DNA from: Actinomycetota bacterium
GTDB taxonomy: Bacteria; Actinomycetota; Actinomycetes; S36-B12
DNA: 18,651 nt
Direction: 5' to 3'
NCBI GenBank assembly: GCA_016717115.1
Contig: JADKGE010000018.1
Span: forward strand, 1-18,651
Each line of letters opens with the position of its first letter. Positions within the stretch are counted from its first letter, which is position 1. Below, piece after piece: positions 6,537 through 15,077 of this stretch. The notes beneath the pieces were generated by a model, which saw only the letters and a list, made by a program, of their open reading frames with translations, ran no database searches and was not told the DNA's origin. Position numbers and translations under genes: made by a program.

Positions 6537-7766
6537 ATGGCCACCTCGAGCACCCTTCCCCACGACGACAACCCGCCTGGGCACTTCGGCCCGTATGGCG
6601 GGCGTTTCGTTCCTGAGGCGCTGACCGCCGCGCTCGACCAGCTCGACGACGCCTTCCAGGCCGCGATCGTCGACCCGGCGTTCGGGGCCGAGCTTGCCGA
6701 GCTCGAGCGCACGTACACCGGCCGACCCAACCCGCTCACCCCGGTGCTGAGGTTCGGCGAGTTGTGCGGCGGCGCGCGGGTCTTCCTCAAGCGCGAGGAC
6801 CTCAACCACACCGGCTCGCACAAGATCAACAACGTCCTGGGCCAGGCGCTCCTCACCACGCGCATGGGCAAGACGCGCGTCATCGCCGAGACCGGCGCCG
6901 GACAGCATGGCGTCGCGGCCGCGACAGCGGCTGCCCTCATGGGCCTGGAGTGCACCGTCTACATGGGGGAGGAGGACACGCGCCGACAGGCGCTCAACGT
7001 CGCCCGGATGAAGCTGCTCGGCGCCGAGGTCATCCCCGTGACCATCGGCAGCCGCACCCTCAAGGACGCCATCAACGAGGCCATGCGCGACTGGGTCGCC
7101 TCCGTCGACCGCACCCACTACCTGCTCGGCACGGTCACGGGGCCGGCCCCCTTCCCCACGATGGTCCGGCACTTCCACGAGGTCATCGGCCGGGAGGCCC
7201 GCGAGCAGATCCTCGCCGCTGCCGGGCGTCTGCCCGATGCCGTCGTGGCCTGCGTGGGCGGGGGATCGAACGCGATGGGCCTGTTCAGCGGTTTCCTCGA
7301 CGATCCGCAGGTGCAGCTGCGCGGCTACGAGGCCGGCGGCGACGGCGTGGAGACCGGACGGCACGCCTCCCGCTTCAGCACCGGGGTCCCCGGGGTGCTG
7401 CACGGCGCCCGCACGTACGTGATGCAGGACGAGTGGGGTCAGACCCTTCCGTCGCACTCCATCAGCGCTGGGCTGGACTACCCGGGTGTCGGCCCGGAGC
7501 ATGCCTACCTGCACGACACCGGCCGCGCGATCTACGAGTCGGTGAACGACGACGAGGCAATGACGGCCTTCGCCGCCCTGTGCCGCACCGAGGGGATCAT
7601 TCCCGCGATCGAGAGCGCTCACGCCCTGGCGGGTGCCATGCGGCTGGGGCGCGAGCTCGGTCCGGAAGCCGTCATCATCGTCAACCTGTCCGGCCGCGGC
7701 GACAAGGACGTGGCCACGGCCGCCGCATGGTTCGGCATCGAGCTCGGCCATTCGGAGTCAATGTGA
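6537..7766 (+). CDS. trpB: Tryptophan synthase beta subunit
   Basis: TrpB is a PLP enzyme that condenses indole with serine to make tryptophan, in an alpha2-beta2 complex with TrpA that channels indole. The protein has 409 residues, a usual length. It shows the N-terminal GHFGPYGGRFVPEAL, the PLP-binding Lys96 in LNHTGSHKINNVLGQALL, the catalytic Glu118 in AETGAGQHGVAAA, the GGGSNAMGLF phosphate-binding loop and the C-terminal NLSGRGDKD. It is the canonical beta1 type. ATG 6537 is preceded by GGAG with a four-base spacer and lies ten bases after the restored trpC stop. Its end overlaps trpA by four bases. Confidence 0.97.
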   Translation: MATSSTLPHDDNPPGHFGPYGGRFVPEALTAALDQLDDAFQAAIVDPAFGAELAELERTYTGRPNPLTPVLRFGELCGGARVFLKREDLNHTGSHKINNVLGQALLTTRMGKTRVIAETGAGQHGVAAATAAALMGLECTVYMGEEDTRRQALNVARMKLLGAEVIPVTIGSRTLKDAINEAMRDWVASVDRTHYLLGTVTGPAPFPTMVRHFHEVIGREAREQILAAAGRLPDAVVACVGGGSNAMGLFSGFLDDPQVQLRGYEAGGDGVETGRHASRFSTGVPGVLHGARTYVMQDEWGQTLPSHSISAGLDYPGVGPEHAYLHDTGRAIYESVNDDEAMTAFAALCRTEGIIPAIESAHALAGAMRLGRELGPEAVIIVNLSGRGDKDVATAAAWFGIELGHSESM

Positions 7767-8560
7767 GCCGCCCACTGGACGAGGTGTTCACCGCGACGCG
7801 TGCGGCGGGGCGCGCCGCCCTGATCGGGTACCTGCCCGCGGGATTCCCCACGCCTCAGGAGTCAGTCGAGCTCATCACGGCGATGGTGCACGCCGGTGTC
7901 GACATCATCGAGGTCGGACTGCCCTACTCCGACCCGCTCATGGACGGGCCCGCCATCCAGGAGGCCGTCGACCTCGCCCTGAAGGCGGGTACGACGACCG
8001 ACGTCGTTCTGGACACGGTGGCGCAGGTCACGGCCGCGGGAGCCACGGCAGTCGTCATGTCGTACTGGAACCCGATCGAGCGCTACGGGGTCGAGCGGTT
8101 CGCCGCCAGGCTGGCCGATGCCGGCGGCGTCGGCGTCATCGCGCCCGACCTCACGCCGGAGGAGGCCGGTCCCTGGATTGCGGCCACCACCGGCCGCGGG
8201 CTGGACAGGGTGTTCCTCGTGGCGCCGTCGTCGACGGACACCCGCATCACCACCGTCTGCTCGGTGACCTCGGGGTTCGTGTATGCCGCCTCGACGATGG
8301 GGGTCACGGGGGCACGCAGCGAGGTGAGCTCGGCGGCGCCCGCGCTCGTCGCGCGCACGCGGCGCCTGACATCGCTGCCGATCGCGGTCGGACTCGGCGT
8401 GTCCACGGGGGCGCAGGCGCACGAGGTGGCCGCCTACGCCGATGGCGTGATCGTGGGCTCGGCCTTCGTCCGACGGATCCTCGACGCCGTCGACCACGCC
8501 TCGGCTCTCGCGCGGGTCGGCGATCTCGCTGCTGAACTGGCCGTCGGGGTGACCCGGTGA
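7763..8560 (+). CDS. trpA: Tryptophan synthase alpha subunit
   Basis: TrpA cleaves indole-3-glycerol phosphate to indole and glyceraldehyde 3-phosphate, passing indole to TrpB. It is a 265-residue TIM barrel with both catalytic acids present: Glu50 and Asp61 in IIEVGLPYSDPLMDGP. Further family motifs are VVMSYWNPIERYG, GVIAPDLTPEEA, VFLVAPSST, GFVYAASTMGVTG and PIAVGLGVST. GTG 7763 is chosen because it forms a GTGA overlap with the trpB stop and has GGAG five bases upstream inside trpB; this overlap should couple translation and balance the two subunits. It is the last trp gene of the cluster; a 147-base gap follows. Confidence 0.97.
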   Translation: MSRPLDEVFTATRAAGRAALIGYLPAGFPTPQESVELITAMVHAGVDIIEVGLPYSDPLMDGPAIQEAVDLALKAGTTTDVVLDTVAQVTAAGATAVVMSYWNPIERYGVERFAARLADAGGVGVIAPDLTPEEAGPWIAATTGRGLDRVFLVAPSSTDTRITTVCSVTSGFVYAASTMGVTGARSEVSSAAPALVARTRRLTSLPIAVGLGVSTGAQAHEVAAYADGVIVGSAFVRRILDAVDHASALARVGDLAAELAVGVTR

Positions 8561-8599
8561 CACGAAGGCGGGATGGGCAGGACAGGGGGAACCCGACCA

Positions 8600-8622
8600 G
8601 CCGTTGAAACGTCAACAACGGC
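8600..8622. repeat. 7-bp inverted repeat in the trpA-dsbA gap
   Basis: GCCGTTG (8600-8606) and CAACGGC (8616-8622) form a perfect inverted repeat around nine bases. A nested alternative pairs GTTGA (8603-8607) with TCAAC (8612-8616) around AACG. It may be the terminator after trpA (no T-tract) or part of the promoter region of the next gene. Confidence 0.5.
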
Positions 8623-8635
8623 GACACCGTACGGT
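8604..8635 (+). promoter_or_regulatory. Possible promoter of the dsbA-lgt pair
   Basis: TTGAAA (8604-8609) resembles a -35 and TACGGT (8630-8635) fits TANNNT as -10, but the 20-base spacing is longer than usual. Transcription would start near 8642 and leave a leader of about 65 bases. The -10 lies within a 14-bp palindrome. Confidence 0.3.
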
Positions 8636-8637
8636 GT
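8624..8637. promoter_or_regulatory. Perfect 14-bp palindrome ACACCGTACGGTGT, operator candidate
   Basis: ACACCGT followed directly by its reverse complement ACGGTGT. Size and symmetry fit a site for a dimeric repressor, and it overlaps the -10-like TACGGT upstream of the DsbA-like gene. No regulator gene is adjacent that I could pair with it. Confidence 0.4.
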
Positions 8638-8707
8638 GCACGAAGATGGAGGGGTCGGCCGGCGATTGCGCTGGCACGACCCGAGACGACCGATCGGGAG
8701 AACGCGC

Positions 8708-9541
8708 ATGAGTGAGGCCGGCAAGAACCGACGCGATCGCGCCGCAGCGGCACGCGACGCCGCCAACGCGGGTGAGAAGAAGCGCGAGCGCACCGTCCGG
8801 ATCGTGGGTGCGATCACGGTGATCGTCGTGGTCGTCGGCATCATCGGCGTCGCCGTGGTCGCCAAGAACCAGTCGACGGACGCGTCTGCCGTACCGACGG
8901 TGTCCGCGGACCCCAACGCGCCGCTGCCCGAGGGTGTCATCGCGGGTGGGGAGGGGTGGGCGTTCGGCGTGCCGTTCGGCACCTCCACCACCGCGCCCGT
9001 GCTCGAGATCTGGGAGGACTTCCAGTGCCCGGCGTGCCAGGCGGTGGAGAAGGCCAACGGAGCGGGCATCGAGGCGCTGGCCGAGCAGGGCAAGGTCCGG
9101 CTCGTCTGGCGCCCGACCACGTTCCTCGACGGCAACCTCGGCAACGACTCCTCCGCGCGGGCGGTGGCCGCCTGGGGCTGCGCCATCGATGCCGGCAAGT
9201 CCCGCGAGTTCCACAACACCGTCTACAGCAACCCGCCGGCAGCCGAGGGTGACGGCTTCACCGACGACCAGATGATCGGCTTCGCCGAGTCATCGGGCAT
9301 CGCCGGCGCCGACCTGGACGCCTTCAAGACCTGCTTCGCCGATCGCACCTACGCGGGGTGGGCCGCGAACTCGACCGACCTGTTCTACAGCGCCAAGATC
9401 CAGGGCACCCCGTACGCCCTCCTCGCGGGCGTCGAGGTGCCGACGGAGACGCTGGTCGACCAGGCGGCGCTGGAGAAGCTCGTCGACGCGACTCTGGCGG
9501 CCGGCACCGCCTCTGCCGCCCCGTCACCGTCGGCCTCCTGA
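8708..9541 (+). CDS. Membrane-anchored DsbA-family thioredoxin-fold protein
   Basis: A 277-residue protein with a charged cytoplasmic N-terminus (KNRRDRAAAARDA, GEKKRERT), one transmembrane anchor at about residues 31-52 and an extracytoplasmic DsbA/thioredoxin-like domain. The active-site motif is Cys107-Pro-Ala-Cys110 in WEDFQCPACQ; the cis-Pro loop is QGTPYALLAG near the end; two further Cys lie in WGCAIDAG and FKTCFAD. It likely oxidises or isomerises disulphides in exported proteins, as related actinobacterial membrane-tethered Dsb proteins do; the exact substrates are unknown. ATG 8708 follows GGGAG with a seven-base spacer, and the frame before it is not protein-like. The tail is Ala/Ser/Pro-rich. 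It lies ten bases before lgt, so the two envelope-biogenesis genes are probably co-transcribed. Confidence 0.88.
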   Translation: MSEAGKNRRDRAAAARDAANAGEKKRERTVRIVGAITVIVVVVGIIGVAVVAKNQSTDASAVPTVSADPNAPLPEGVIAGGEGWAFGVPFGTSTTAPVLEIWEDFQCPACQAVEKANGAGIEALAEQGKVRLVWRPTTFLDGNLGNDSSARAVAAWGCAIDAGKSREFHNTVYSNPPAAEGDGFTDDQMIGFAESSGIAGADLDAFKTCFADRTYAGWAANSTDLFYSAKIQGTPYALLAGVEVPTETLVDQAALEKLVDATLAAGTASAAPSPSAS

Positions 9542-9551
9542 CGAACGCCCG

Positions 9552-10415
9552 GTGATCCTCGCCTCGATCCCCAGTCCCTCGCAGGGGGTCTGGAACCTCG
9601 GCCCGCTACCCCTGAGGGCCTACGCCCTGCTGATCATCGCGGGGATCCTGGTCGCGGTGTGGCTGGGCAACCGGCGCTACGTCGAGCGGGGCGGGACGCC
9701 GAGCACCGTCACGGACATCGCCATCTGGGCGGTCCCGTTCGGCATCGTCGGTGGCCGCATCTACCACGTGATCACCGACAACCAGCTGTACTTCGGCCCG
9801 CAGGGGGCCGGCTGGGTGGCGGCGCTGCGCATCTGGGATGGCGGCCTGGGCATCTGGGGCGCAGTCGCCTTCGGTGCTCTGGGCGCCTGGATCGCGGCGA
9901 GGCGGGCCGGAGTCCTCCTCCCGCCGGTCGCCGACGCGATCGCCCCGGGGATCGCGCTCGCCCAGGCGATCGGGCGGTGGGGCAACTACTTCAACCAGGA
10001 GCTGTTCGGCGGGCCAACCGACCTGCCCTGGGGTCTCGAGATCGACGCCATCCACCGGCCGGCCGGGTACGAGCAGTTCGCGACCTTCCACCCGACCTTC
10101 CTCTACGAGTCGCTCTGGATGATCGGCGTGACCTTGGTGCTCCTGTGGGCCGATCGGCGCTTCCAGCTCGGGCACGGCAGGGTCTTCGCGCTCTACGTGC
10201 TCCTGTACTGCTGCGGCCGCCTGTGGATCGAGCTCATGCGGGTCGACACGGCGAACACGATCCTGGGCCTGCGCGTCAACGTGTGGACGTCCGTCCTCGT
10301 CGGCGTGGGCGCCCTCGCCTATCTGGTCGTCTCCGCACGACTGCGCCCCGGCCGGGAGACGGTTCTCACGCGAGCCACCGAGGTGGCTGAGCCGGACGGA
10401 TCCGCGGTCCGGTAG
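9552..10415 (+). CDS. lgt: Prolipoprotein diacylglyceryl transferase
   Basis: Lgt transfers diacylglycerol from phosphatidylglycerol to the lipobox cysteine of prolipoproteins at the cytoplasmic membrane, the first step of lipoprotein maturation. The 287-residue protein has several hydrophobic helices. It carries the conserved GIVGGRIYHVITD segment, RIWDGGLGIWGAV, the Lgt signature QAIGRWGNYFNQELFGGPTD, HPTFLYESLW and the C-terminal RLWIELMRVDT. GTG 9552 lies ten bases after the previous stop; no Shine-Dalgarno is visible, so coupling to the DsbA-like gene is likely. The C-terminal cytoplasmic tail is short. The lgt position between trpA and gltB is usual in actinobacteria. Confidence 0.95.
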   Translation: MILASIPSPSQGVWNLGPLPLRAYALLIIAGILVAVWLGNRRYVERGGTPSTVTDIAIWAVPFGIVGGRIYHVITDNQLYFGPQGAGWVAALRIWDGGLGIWGAVAFGALGAWIAARRAGVLLPPVADAIAPGIALAQAIGRWGNYFNQELFGGPTDLPWGLEIDAIHRPAGYEQFATFHPTFLYESLWMIGVTLVLLWADRRFQLGHGRVFALYVLLYCCGRLWIELMRVDTANTILGLRVNVWTSVLVGVGALAYLVVSARLRPGRETVLTRATEVAEPDGSAVR

Positions 10416-10418
10416 AGT
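10413..10418 (+). promoter_or_regulatory. Possible -10 for gltBD
   Basis: TAGAGT overlaps the lgt stop codon and fits TANNNT. It would give a leader of about 105 bases before gltB. No -35 is recognisable. Confidence 0.3.
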
Positions 10419-10484
10419 GCGCGCGGCGGGCCAACGTCGTCCCGTTCTGGCAGTTCGATCCACCCGGGTCGCACGCGCTCCTCT

Positions 10485-10514
10485 GGCACCCTTGGGGTGT
10501 CGGGCGGCGCCGCC
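10485..10514 (+). promoter_or_regulatory. Tandem hairpins in the gltB leader
   Basis: GGCACCC (10485-10491) pairs with GGGTGTC (10495-10501, one G-U pair) around a TTG triloop. It is followed directly by the 12-bp palindrome GGCGGCGCCGCC (10503-10514), which touches the GAAGGA ribosome-binding site. This could reduce ribosome access, but in GC-rich DNA such pairings arise easily. Confidence 0.3.
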
Positions 10515-10529
10515 GAAGGACGACGACGA

Positions 10530-13500
10530 ATGGATGCCCGCATGTTCTCCTCCTCAGCACAGCCCGCCCCTCAGGGTCTCTACGACGGCGCTGACGAGCA
10601 CGATGCGTGCGGCGTCGCCTTCGTCGCCACCCTCACGGGGCAGGCCTCGCACGACATCGTGGACAAGGCGCTCACGGCCCTGCGCAACCTCGAGCACCGC
10701 GGCGCGTCGGGATCCGAGCCCGACAGCGGCGACGGCGCCGGCATCCTGCTCCAGATCCCCGACGAGTTCCTGCGTCACGTCGTCCCCTTCGACCTGCCCG
10801 AGCCCGGGCACTACGCAGCGGGAATCGGCTTCCTGCCCGCCGACGGGCGTGAGGCCGAGGCGGCCCGCGAGGCCATCGAGGCCCTGGCCGACGAGGAGGG
10901 GCTGCAGGTGATCGGCTGGCGTCAGGTGCCCACCGACTCGTCCCTCGTCGGGGTCACGGCCCGAAGCGTGATGCCGTCCTTCTGGCAGGCGTTCGTGGTC
11001 GCCGACGGCGGTGCGATTGCCGGTCTGGAGCTCGACCGACGCGTCTTCCCCCTGCGCAAGCGGGTCGAGCATGAGCTCGGCATCTACTTCGCCTCGCTGT
11101 CGGCACGCACGATCGTGTACAAGGGGATGCTGACCACGAGCCAGCTCGAGCCCTTCTACCCGGAGCTGTCCGACCCGCGTCTGGCGTCGGCCCTCGCGCT
11201 CGTGCACTCGCGGTTCTCGACCAACACGTTCCCGTCCTGGCCGCTGGCGCATCCTTACCGCTACATCTCCCACAACGGGGAGATCAACACCGTGCGCGGC
11301 AACCGCAACTGGATGCAGGCCCGCGAGGCGATGCTCACATCGACGAAGATCCGGGGCGACGTCACGCGCCTGTTCCCGATCTGCACGCCCGGCGGCAGCG
11401 ACTCCGCGTCGTTCGACGAGGTGCTCGAACTGCTCCACCTCGGCGGGCGCACCCTGCCGCACTCGGTGCTCATGATGATTCCCGAGGCGTGGGAGAACAA
11501 CCCCACGATGGATCCGGCGCGCCGGGCCTTCTACGAGTTCCATTCGACGTTCATGGAGCCATGGGACGGCCCCGCCAACGTCTGCTTCACCGACGGCTCG
11601 CAGATCGGGGCAGTGCTTGATCGCAACGGCCTGCGGCCGGGACGATTCTGGGTCACCGACGAGGGGCTCGTGGTGCTCGGCTCCGAGGCTGGTGTGCTCG
11701 ACATCGATCCGGCCTCGATCATCCGCAAGGGCCGCCTCCAGCCCGGCCTCATGTTCCTCGTCGACACGGTCGCCGGGCGGATCATCGAGGACGACGAGGT
11801 CAAGGCCGAGCTGGCTGCCGAAGCGCCCTACTCCGAGTGGCTGCACGCCGGCCTGATCCATCTCGACGCACTTCCCGAGCGCGAGCACATCGTGCACACG
11901 CCCTTGTCCGTCGCCCGTCGCCAGCAGACGTTCGGGTACACGGAGGAGGAGCTGCGCATCATCCTCGAGCCGATGGCGAGAGGTGGAGGCGAACCGCTTG
12001 GCTCCATGGGCACGGACACGCCCATCGCGGTGCTCTCGACCAGGCCGCGCATGGTCTTCGACTACTTCTCCCAGCTCTTCGCCCAGGTGACGAACCCGCC
12101 GCTGGACGCCATCCGCGAGGAGATCGTCACATCGCTGTCGAGCATCATCGGGCCTGAGGGCAACGTCCTCGAGCCGACCCCCGCCCACTGTCGCCAGGTG
12201 GTGCTGCCGTTCCCGGTCGTCGACAACGACGAGCTCGCCAAGGTGCTGCACATCAACGACGACGGCGACCAGCCTGGCTTCGCCGGCGTGCGTATCTCCG
12301 GCCTGTACCCGGTGTCGGGCGGCGGCGAGGGTCTCGAGCACCGCCTCAACGAGATCTTCCACGAGGTCGACGCGGTCATCCGTCAGGGCAAGCGATTCAT
12401 CGTCCTGTCCGACCGCGACAGCGACGCCCAGAACGCGCCGATTCCCTCGCTGCTCCTGTGCGCGGCGGTCCACCAGCACCTCGTGCGCACCAAGACGCGC
12501 ACGATGGTCGGCCTGCTCGTTGAGGCCGGCGACGTCCGCGAGGTGCACCATGTGGCACTGCTGATCGGGTATGGCGCCGCTGCCGTCAATCCCTACCTCG
12601 CCCTGGAGACCGTCGAGGATCTCGTCCGGCGCGGCCACCTAGGCGACGTGACGCCGGAGAAGGCGATGCGCAACATCGTCAAATCACTGGGCAAGGGCGT
12701 GCTGAAGGTGATGTCCAAGATGGGTGTCTCGACGGTTGCCTCCTACCGGGGCGCCCAGATCTTCGAGGCGATCGGGCTCTCGCAGGGCGTCGTGGACGCC
12801 TACTTCACCGGCACGGCGTCGAAGCTCGGCGGCGTAGGCCTCGACGTGCTGGCCGAAGAGGTCGCGCAGCGTCACCGCGTCGCGTACCCGCCCTCGGGGA
12901 TCGCGCCGGCCCATCGCACCCTCAACGTCGGCGGCGAGTACCAGTGGCGCAGGGAAGGCGAGCCCCATCTGTTCGACCCGGAGACCGTCTTCCGTCTCCA
13001 GCATGCGACCCGCAACAAGCGGTACGACATCTTCCGCGAGTACACCGACCGCGTAGACGAGCAGTCCGAGCGGCTCATGACGCTGCGCGGCCTGTTCCGC
13101 TTCCGCGAGGGTGCGCGCGAGCCGATCGACATCTCCGAGGTGGAGCCGATCGAGTCGATCGTCAAGCGCTTCTCCACCGGTGCGATGTCGTACGGGTCCA
13201 TCTCGCAGGAGGCGCACGAGTCCCTCGCGATCGCCATGAACCGGCTGGGCGCGAAGTCGAACACGGGAGAGGGTGGCGAGGACCCCGAGCGATTCGTCCC
13301 GCTCCCCAACGGCGACTCCAAGAGGTCGGCCATCAAGCAGGTCGCCTCCGGCCGGTTCGGGGTGACCAGCGAGTACCTCGTCAACAGCGACGACATCCAG
13401 ATCAAGATGGCCCAGGGTGCCAAGCCCGGCGAGGGTGGCCAGCTCCCCGGTCACAAGGTGTATCCGTGGATCGCCAAGACCCGGCACTCCACGCCCGGCG

Positions 13501-15077
13501 TGGGCCTGATCTCCCCGCCGCCGCACCACGACATCTACTCGATCGAGGACCTGGCGCAGCTGATCCACGACCTGAAGAACGCCAACCCGAAGGCGCGCAT
13601 CCACGTCAAGCTCGTGTCCGAGGTGGGCGTCGGCACCGTCGCGGCAGGCGTGGCGAAGGCGCATGCCGACGTCATCCTCATCTCGGGTCACGACGGCGGC
13701 ACCGGAGCGTCCCCCCTCACGTCCTTGAAGCATGCGGGGGCACCGTGGGAGCTCGGCCTGGCGGAGACCCAGCAGACCCTCATCCTCAACGGCCTGCGCG
13801 ACCGCATCGTGGTGCAGACGGACGGCCAGCTGAAGACCGGCCGCGACGTCGTCATCGCCGCGCTGCTCGGTGCCGAGGAGTTCGGCTTCGCCACCGCGCC
13901 GCTGGTCGTGATGGGCTGCGTGATGATGCGCGTGTGCCATCTCGACACCTGCCCGGTGGGCGTGGCCACGCAGAATCCGGTTCTGCGCGAACGCTTCAGT
14001 GGTCAGCCGGAGTTCGTCGAGACGTTCTTCCAGTACATCGCCGAGCAGGTGCGTGAGATCCTCGCTGCCCTGGGCTTCCGTACGCTCGACGACGCGATCG
14101 GCCACGCCGAGTACCTCGACATCGAGCGCGCCGTCAGCCACTGGAAGGCATCCGGCCTGGACTTGTCGCCCATCCTGTACGTCCCGAAGATGGACGCGGC
14201 CACACCTCGACGCCGCATGGTGGGCCAGGATCATGGGCTCGAGCGGGCGCTGGACCGCCAGCTGATCGAGCTGTGCGCGCCGGCTCTCGAGCGCGGCGAG
14301 CCCGTGCGGGCCCACCTGCCGATCCGCAACGTCAACCGCACCGTCGGGACGATGCTGGGCTCCGAGGTCACCCGGCTCCACGGGGGCGCTGGCCTGCCCG
14401 ACGAGACCATCGACCTGACGTTCGTGGGCTCGGCGGGGCAGTCGTTCGGAGCGTTCCTGCCGACCGGTATCACGCTGCGGCTCGAGGGCGATGCCAACGA
14501 CTACGTCGGCAAGGGCCTGTCGGGTGGTCGCCTCGTCGTTCGTCCGCACCGGGACGCGACCTTCGTCGCGCACGAGAACATCATCGCGGGCAACGTCATC
14601 GCCTACGGGGCGACGTCCGGTGAGCTGTTCATCCGGGGCCGGGTGGGCGAGCGCTTCTGCGTGCGCAACTCCGGCGCGACCGCAGTGGTGGAGGGCGTCG
14701 GGGACCACGCGCTCGAGTACATGACCGGTGGCCTCGTCGCCATCCTCGGAGAGACCGGACGCAACCTCGGCGCCGGGATGTCCGGCGGTGTCGCCTACGT
14801 GCTCGATCTCGACCTGGGCAAGGTCAACCCGGAGATGGTCGATCTCGACCCCCTTTCGGAGGAGGACGTCGAGATCGTGCACGGCCTCGTCCGTCGGCAT
14901 ACCGAGGAGACGGAATCGCTGAGCTCTACAGAGCTGCTGGCCGACTGGCCGGCAGCATCGGCCCGGTTCACGAAGGTGATGCCCAAGGACTACAAGCGAG
15001 TGCTGCGGCTGCGTGCCGAGGCCCAGGAGAGAGGCGTGGATCCGATGGTCGCGGTCATGGGAGGCATCAATGGCTGA
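10530..15077 (+). CDS. gltB: Glutamate synthase (NADPH) large subunit
   Basis: The GOGAT alpha subunit: it hydrolyses glutamine, channels ammonia to 2-oxoglutarate and makes glutamate with electrons from GltD. At 1515 residues it is full length. A 26-residue propeptide precedes the catalytic Cys27 in DEHDACGVAFVA, starting the class II amidotransferase domain (to about residue 430; RFSTNTFPSWPLAHPYRYIS, NGEINTVRGNRNWM). Then come the central domain, the FMN/synthase domain (SYGSISQEAHESLAIAMNRL, KPGEGGQLPG, SGHDGGTGASP) and the 3Fe-4S cysteines Cys1130, Cys1136 and Cys1141 in CVMMRVCHLDTCPVG. The C-terminal GXGXG beta-helix domain closes it (GLSGGRLVVRP, GERFCVRNSG, NLGAGMSGG). ATG 10530 is chosen for GAAGGA nine bases upstream; GTG 10497 and ATG 10542 are less likely. 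It overlaps gltD by eight bases. Confidence 0.98.
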   Translation: MDARMFSSSAQPAPQGLYDGADEHDACGVAFVATLTGQASHDIVDKALTALRNLEHRGASGSEPDSGDGAGILLQIPDEFLRHVVPFDLPEPGHYAAGIGFLPADGREAEAAREAIEALADEEGLQVIGWRQVPTDSSLVGVTARSVMPSFWQAFVVADGGAIAGLELDRRVFPLRKRVEHELGIYFASLSARTIVYKGMLTTSQLEPFYPELSDPRLASALALVHSRFSTNTFPSWPLAHPYRYISHNGEINTVRGNRNWMQAREAMLTSTKIRGDVTRLFPICTPGGSDSASFDEVLELLHLGGRTLPHSVLMMIPEAWENNPTMDPARRAFYEFHSTFMEPWDGPANVCFTDGSQIGAVLDRNGLRPGRFWVTDEGLVVLGSEAGVLDIDPASIIRKGRLQPGLMFLVDTVAGRIIEDDEVKAELAAEAPYSEWLHAGLIHLDALPEREHIVHTPLSVARRQQTFGYTEEELRIILEPMARGGGEPLGSMGTDTPIAVLSTRPRMVFDYFSQLFAQVTNPPLDAIREEIVTSLSSIIGPEGNVLEPTPAHCRQVVLPFPVVDNDELAKVLHINDDGDQPGFAGVRISGLYPVSGGGEGLEHRLNEIFHEVDAVIRQGKRFIVLSDRDSDAQNAPIPSLLLCAAVHQHLVRTKTRTMVGLLVEAGDVREVHHVALLIGYGAAAVNPYLALETVEDLVRRGHLGDVTPEKAMRNIVKSLGKGVLKVMSKMGVSTVASYRGAQIFEAIGLSQGVVDAYFTGTASKLGGVGLDVLAEEVAQRHRVAYPPSGIAPAHRTLNVGGEYQWRREGEPHLFDPETVFRLQHATRNKRYDIFREYTDRVDEQSERLMTLRGLFRFREGAREPIDISEVEPIESIVKRFSTGAMSYGSISQEAHESLAIAMNRLGAKSNTGEGGEDPERFVPLPNGDSKRSAIKQVASGRFGVTSEYLVNSDDIQIKMAQGAKPGEGGQLPGHKVYPWIAKTRHSTPGVGLISPPPHHDIYSIEDLAQLIHDLKNANPKARIHVKLVSEVGVGTVAAGVAKAHADVILISGHDGGTGASPLTSLKHAGAPWELGLAETQQTLILNGLRDRIVVQTDGQLKTGRDVVIAALLGAEEFGFATAPLVVMGCVMMRVCHLDTCPVGVATQNPVLRERFSGQPEFVETFFQYIAEQVREILAALGFRTLDDAIGHAEYLDIERAVSHWKASGLDLSPILYVPKMDAATPRRRMVGQDHGLERALDRQLIELCAPALERGEPVRAHLPIRNVNRTVGTMLGSEVTRLHGGAGLPDETIDLTFVGSAGQSFGAFLPTGITLRLEGDANDYVGKGLSGGRLVVRPHRDATFVAHENIIAGNVIAYGATSGELFIRGRVGERFCVRNSGATAVVEGVGDHALEYMTGGLVAILGETGRNLGAGMSGGVAYVLDLDLGKVNPEMVDLDPLSEEDVEIVHGLVRRHTEETESLSSTELLADWPAASARFTKVMPKDYKRVLRLRAEAQERGVDPMVAVMGGING

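Noticed and set aside
6483..7751. 422-codon minus-strand frame opposite trpB
   Set aside because: Shadow of trpB; composition is not that of a natural protein.
10554..12638. 694-codon minus-strand frame opposite the gltB amidotransferase region
   Set aside because: Shadow frame; no recognisable domain and no ribosome-binding site, and the opposite strand is clearly GltB.
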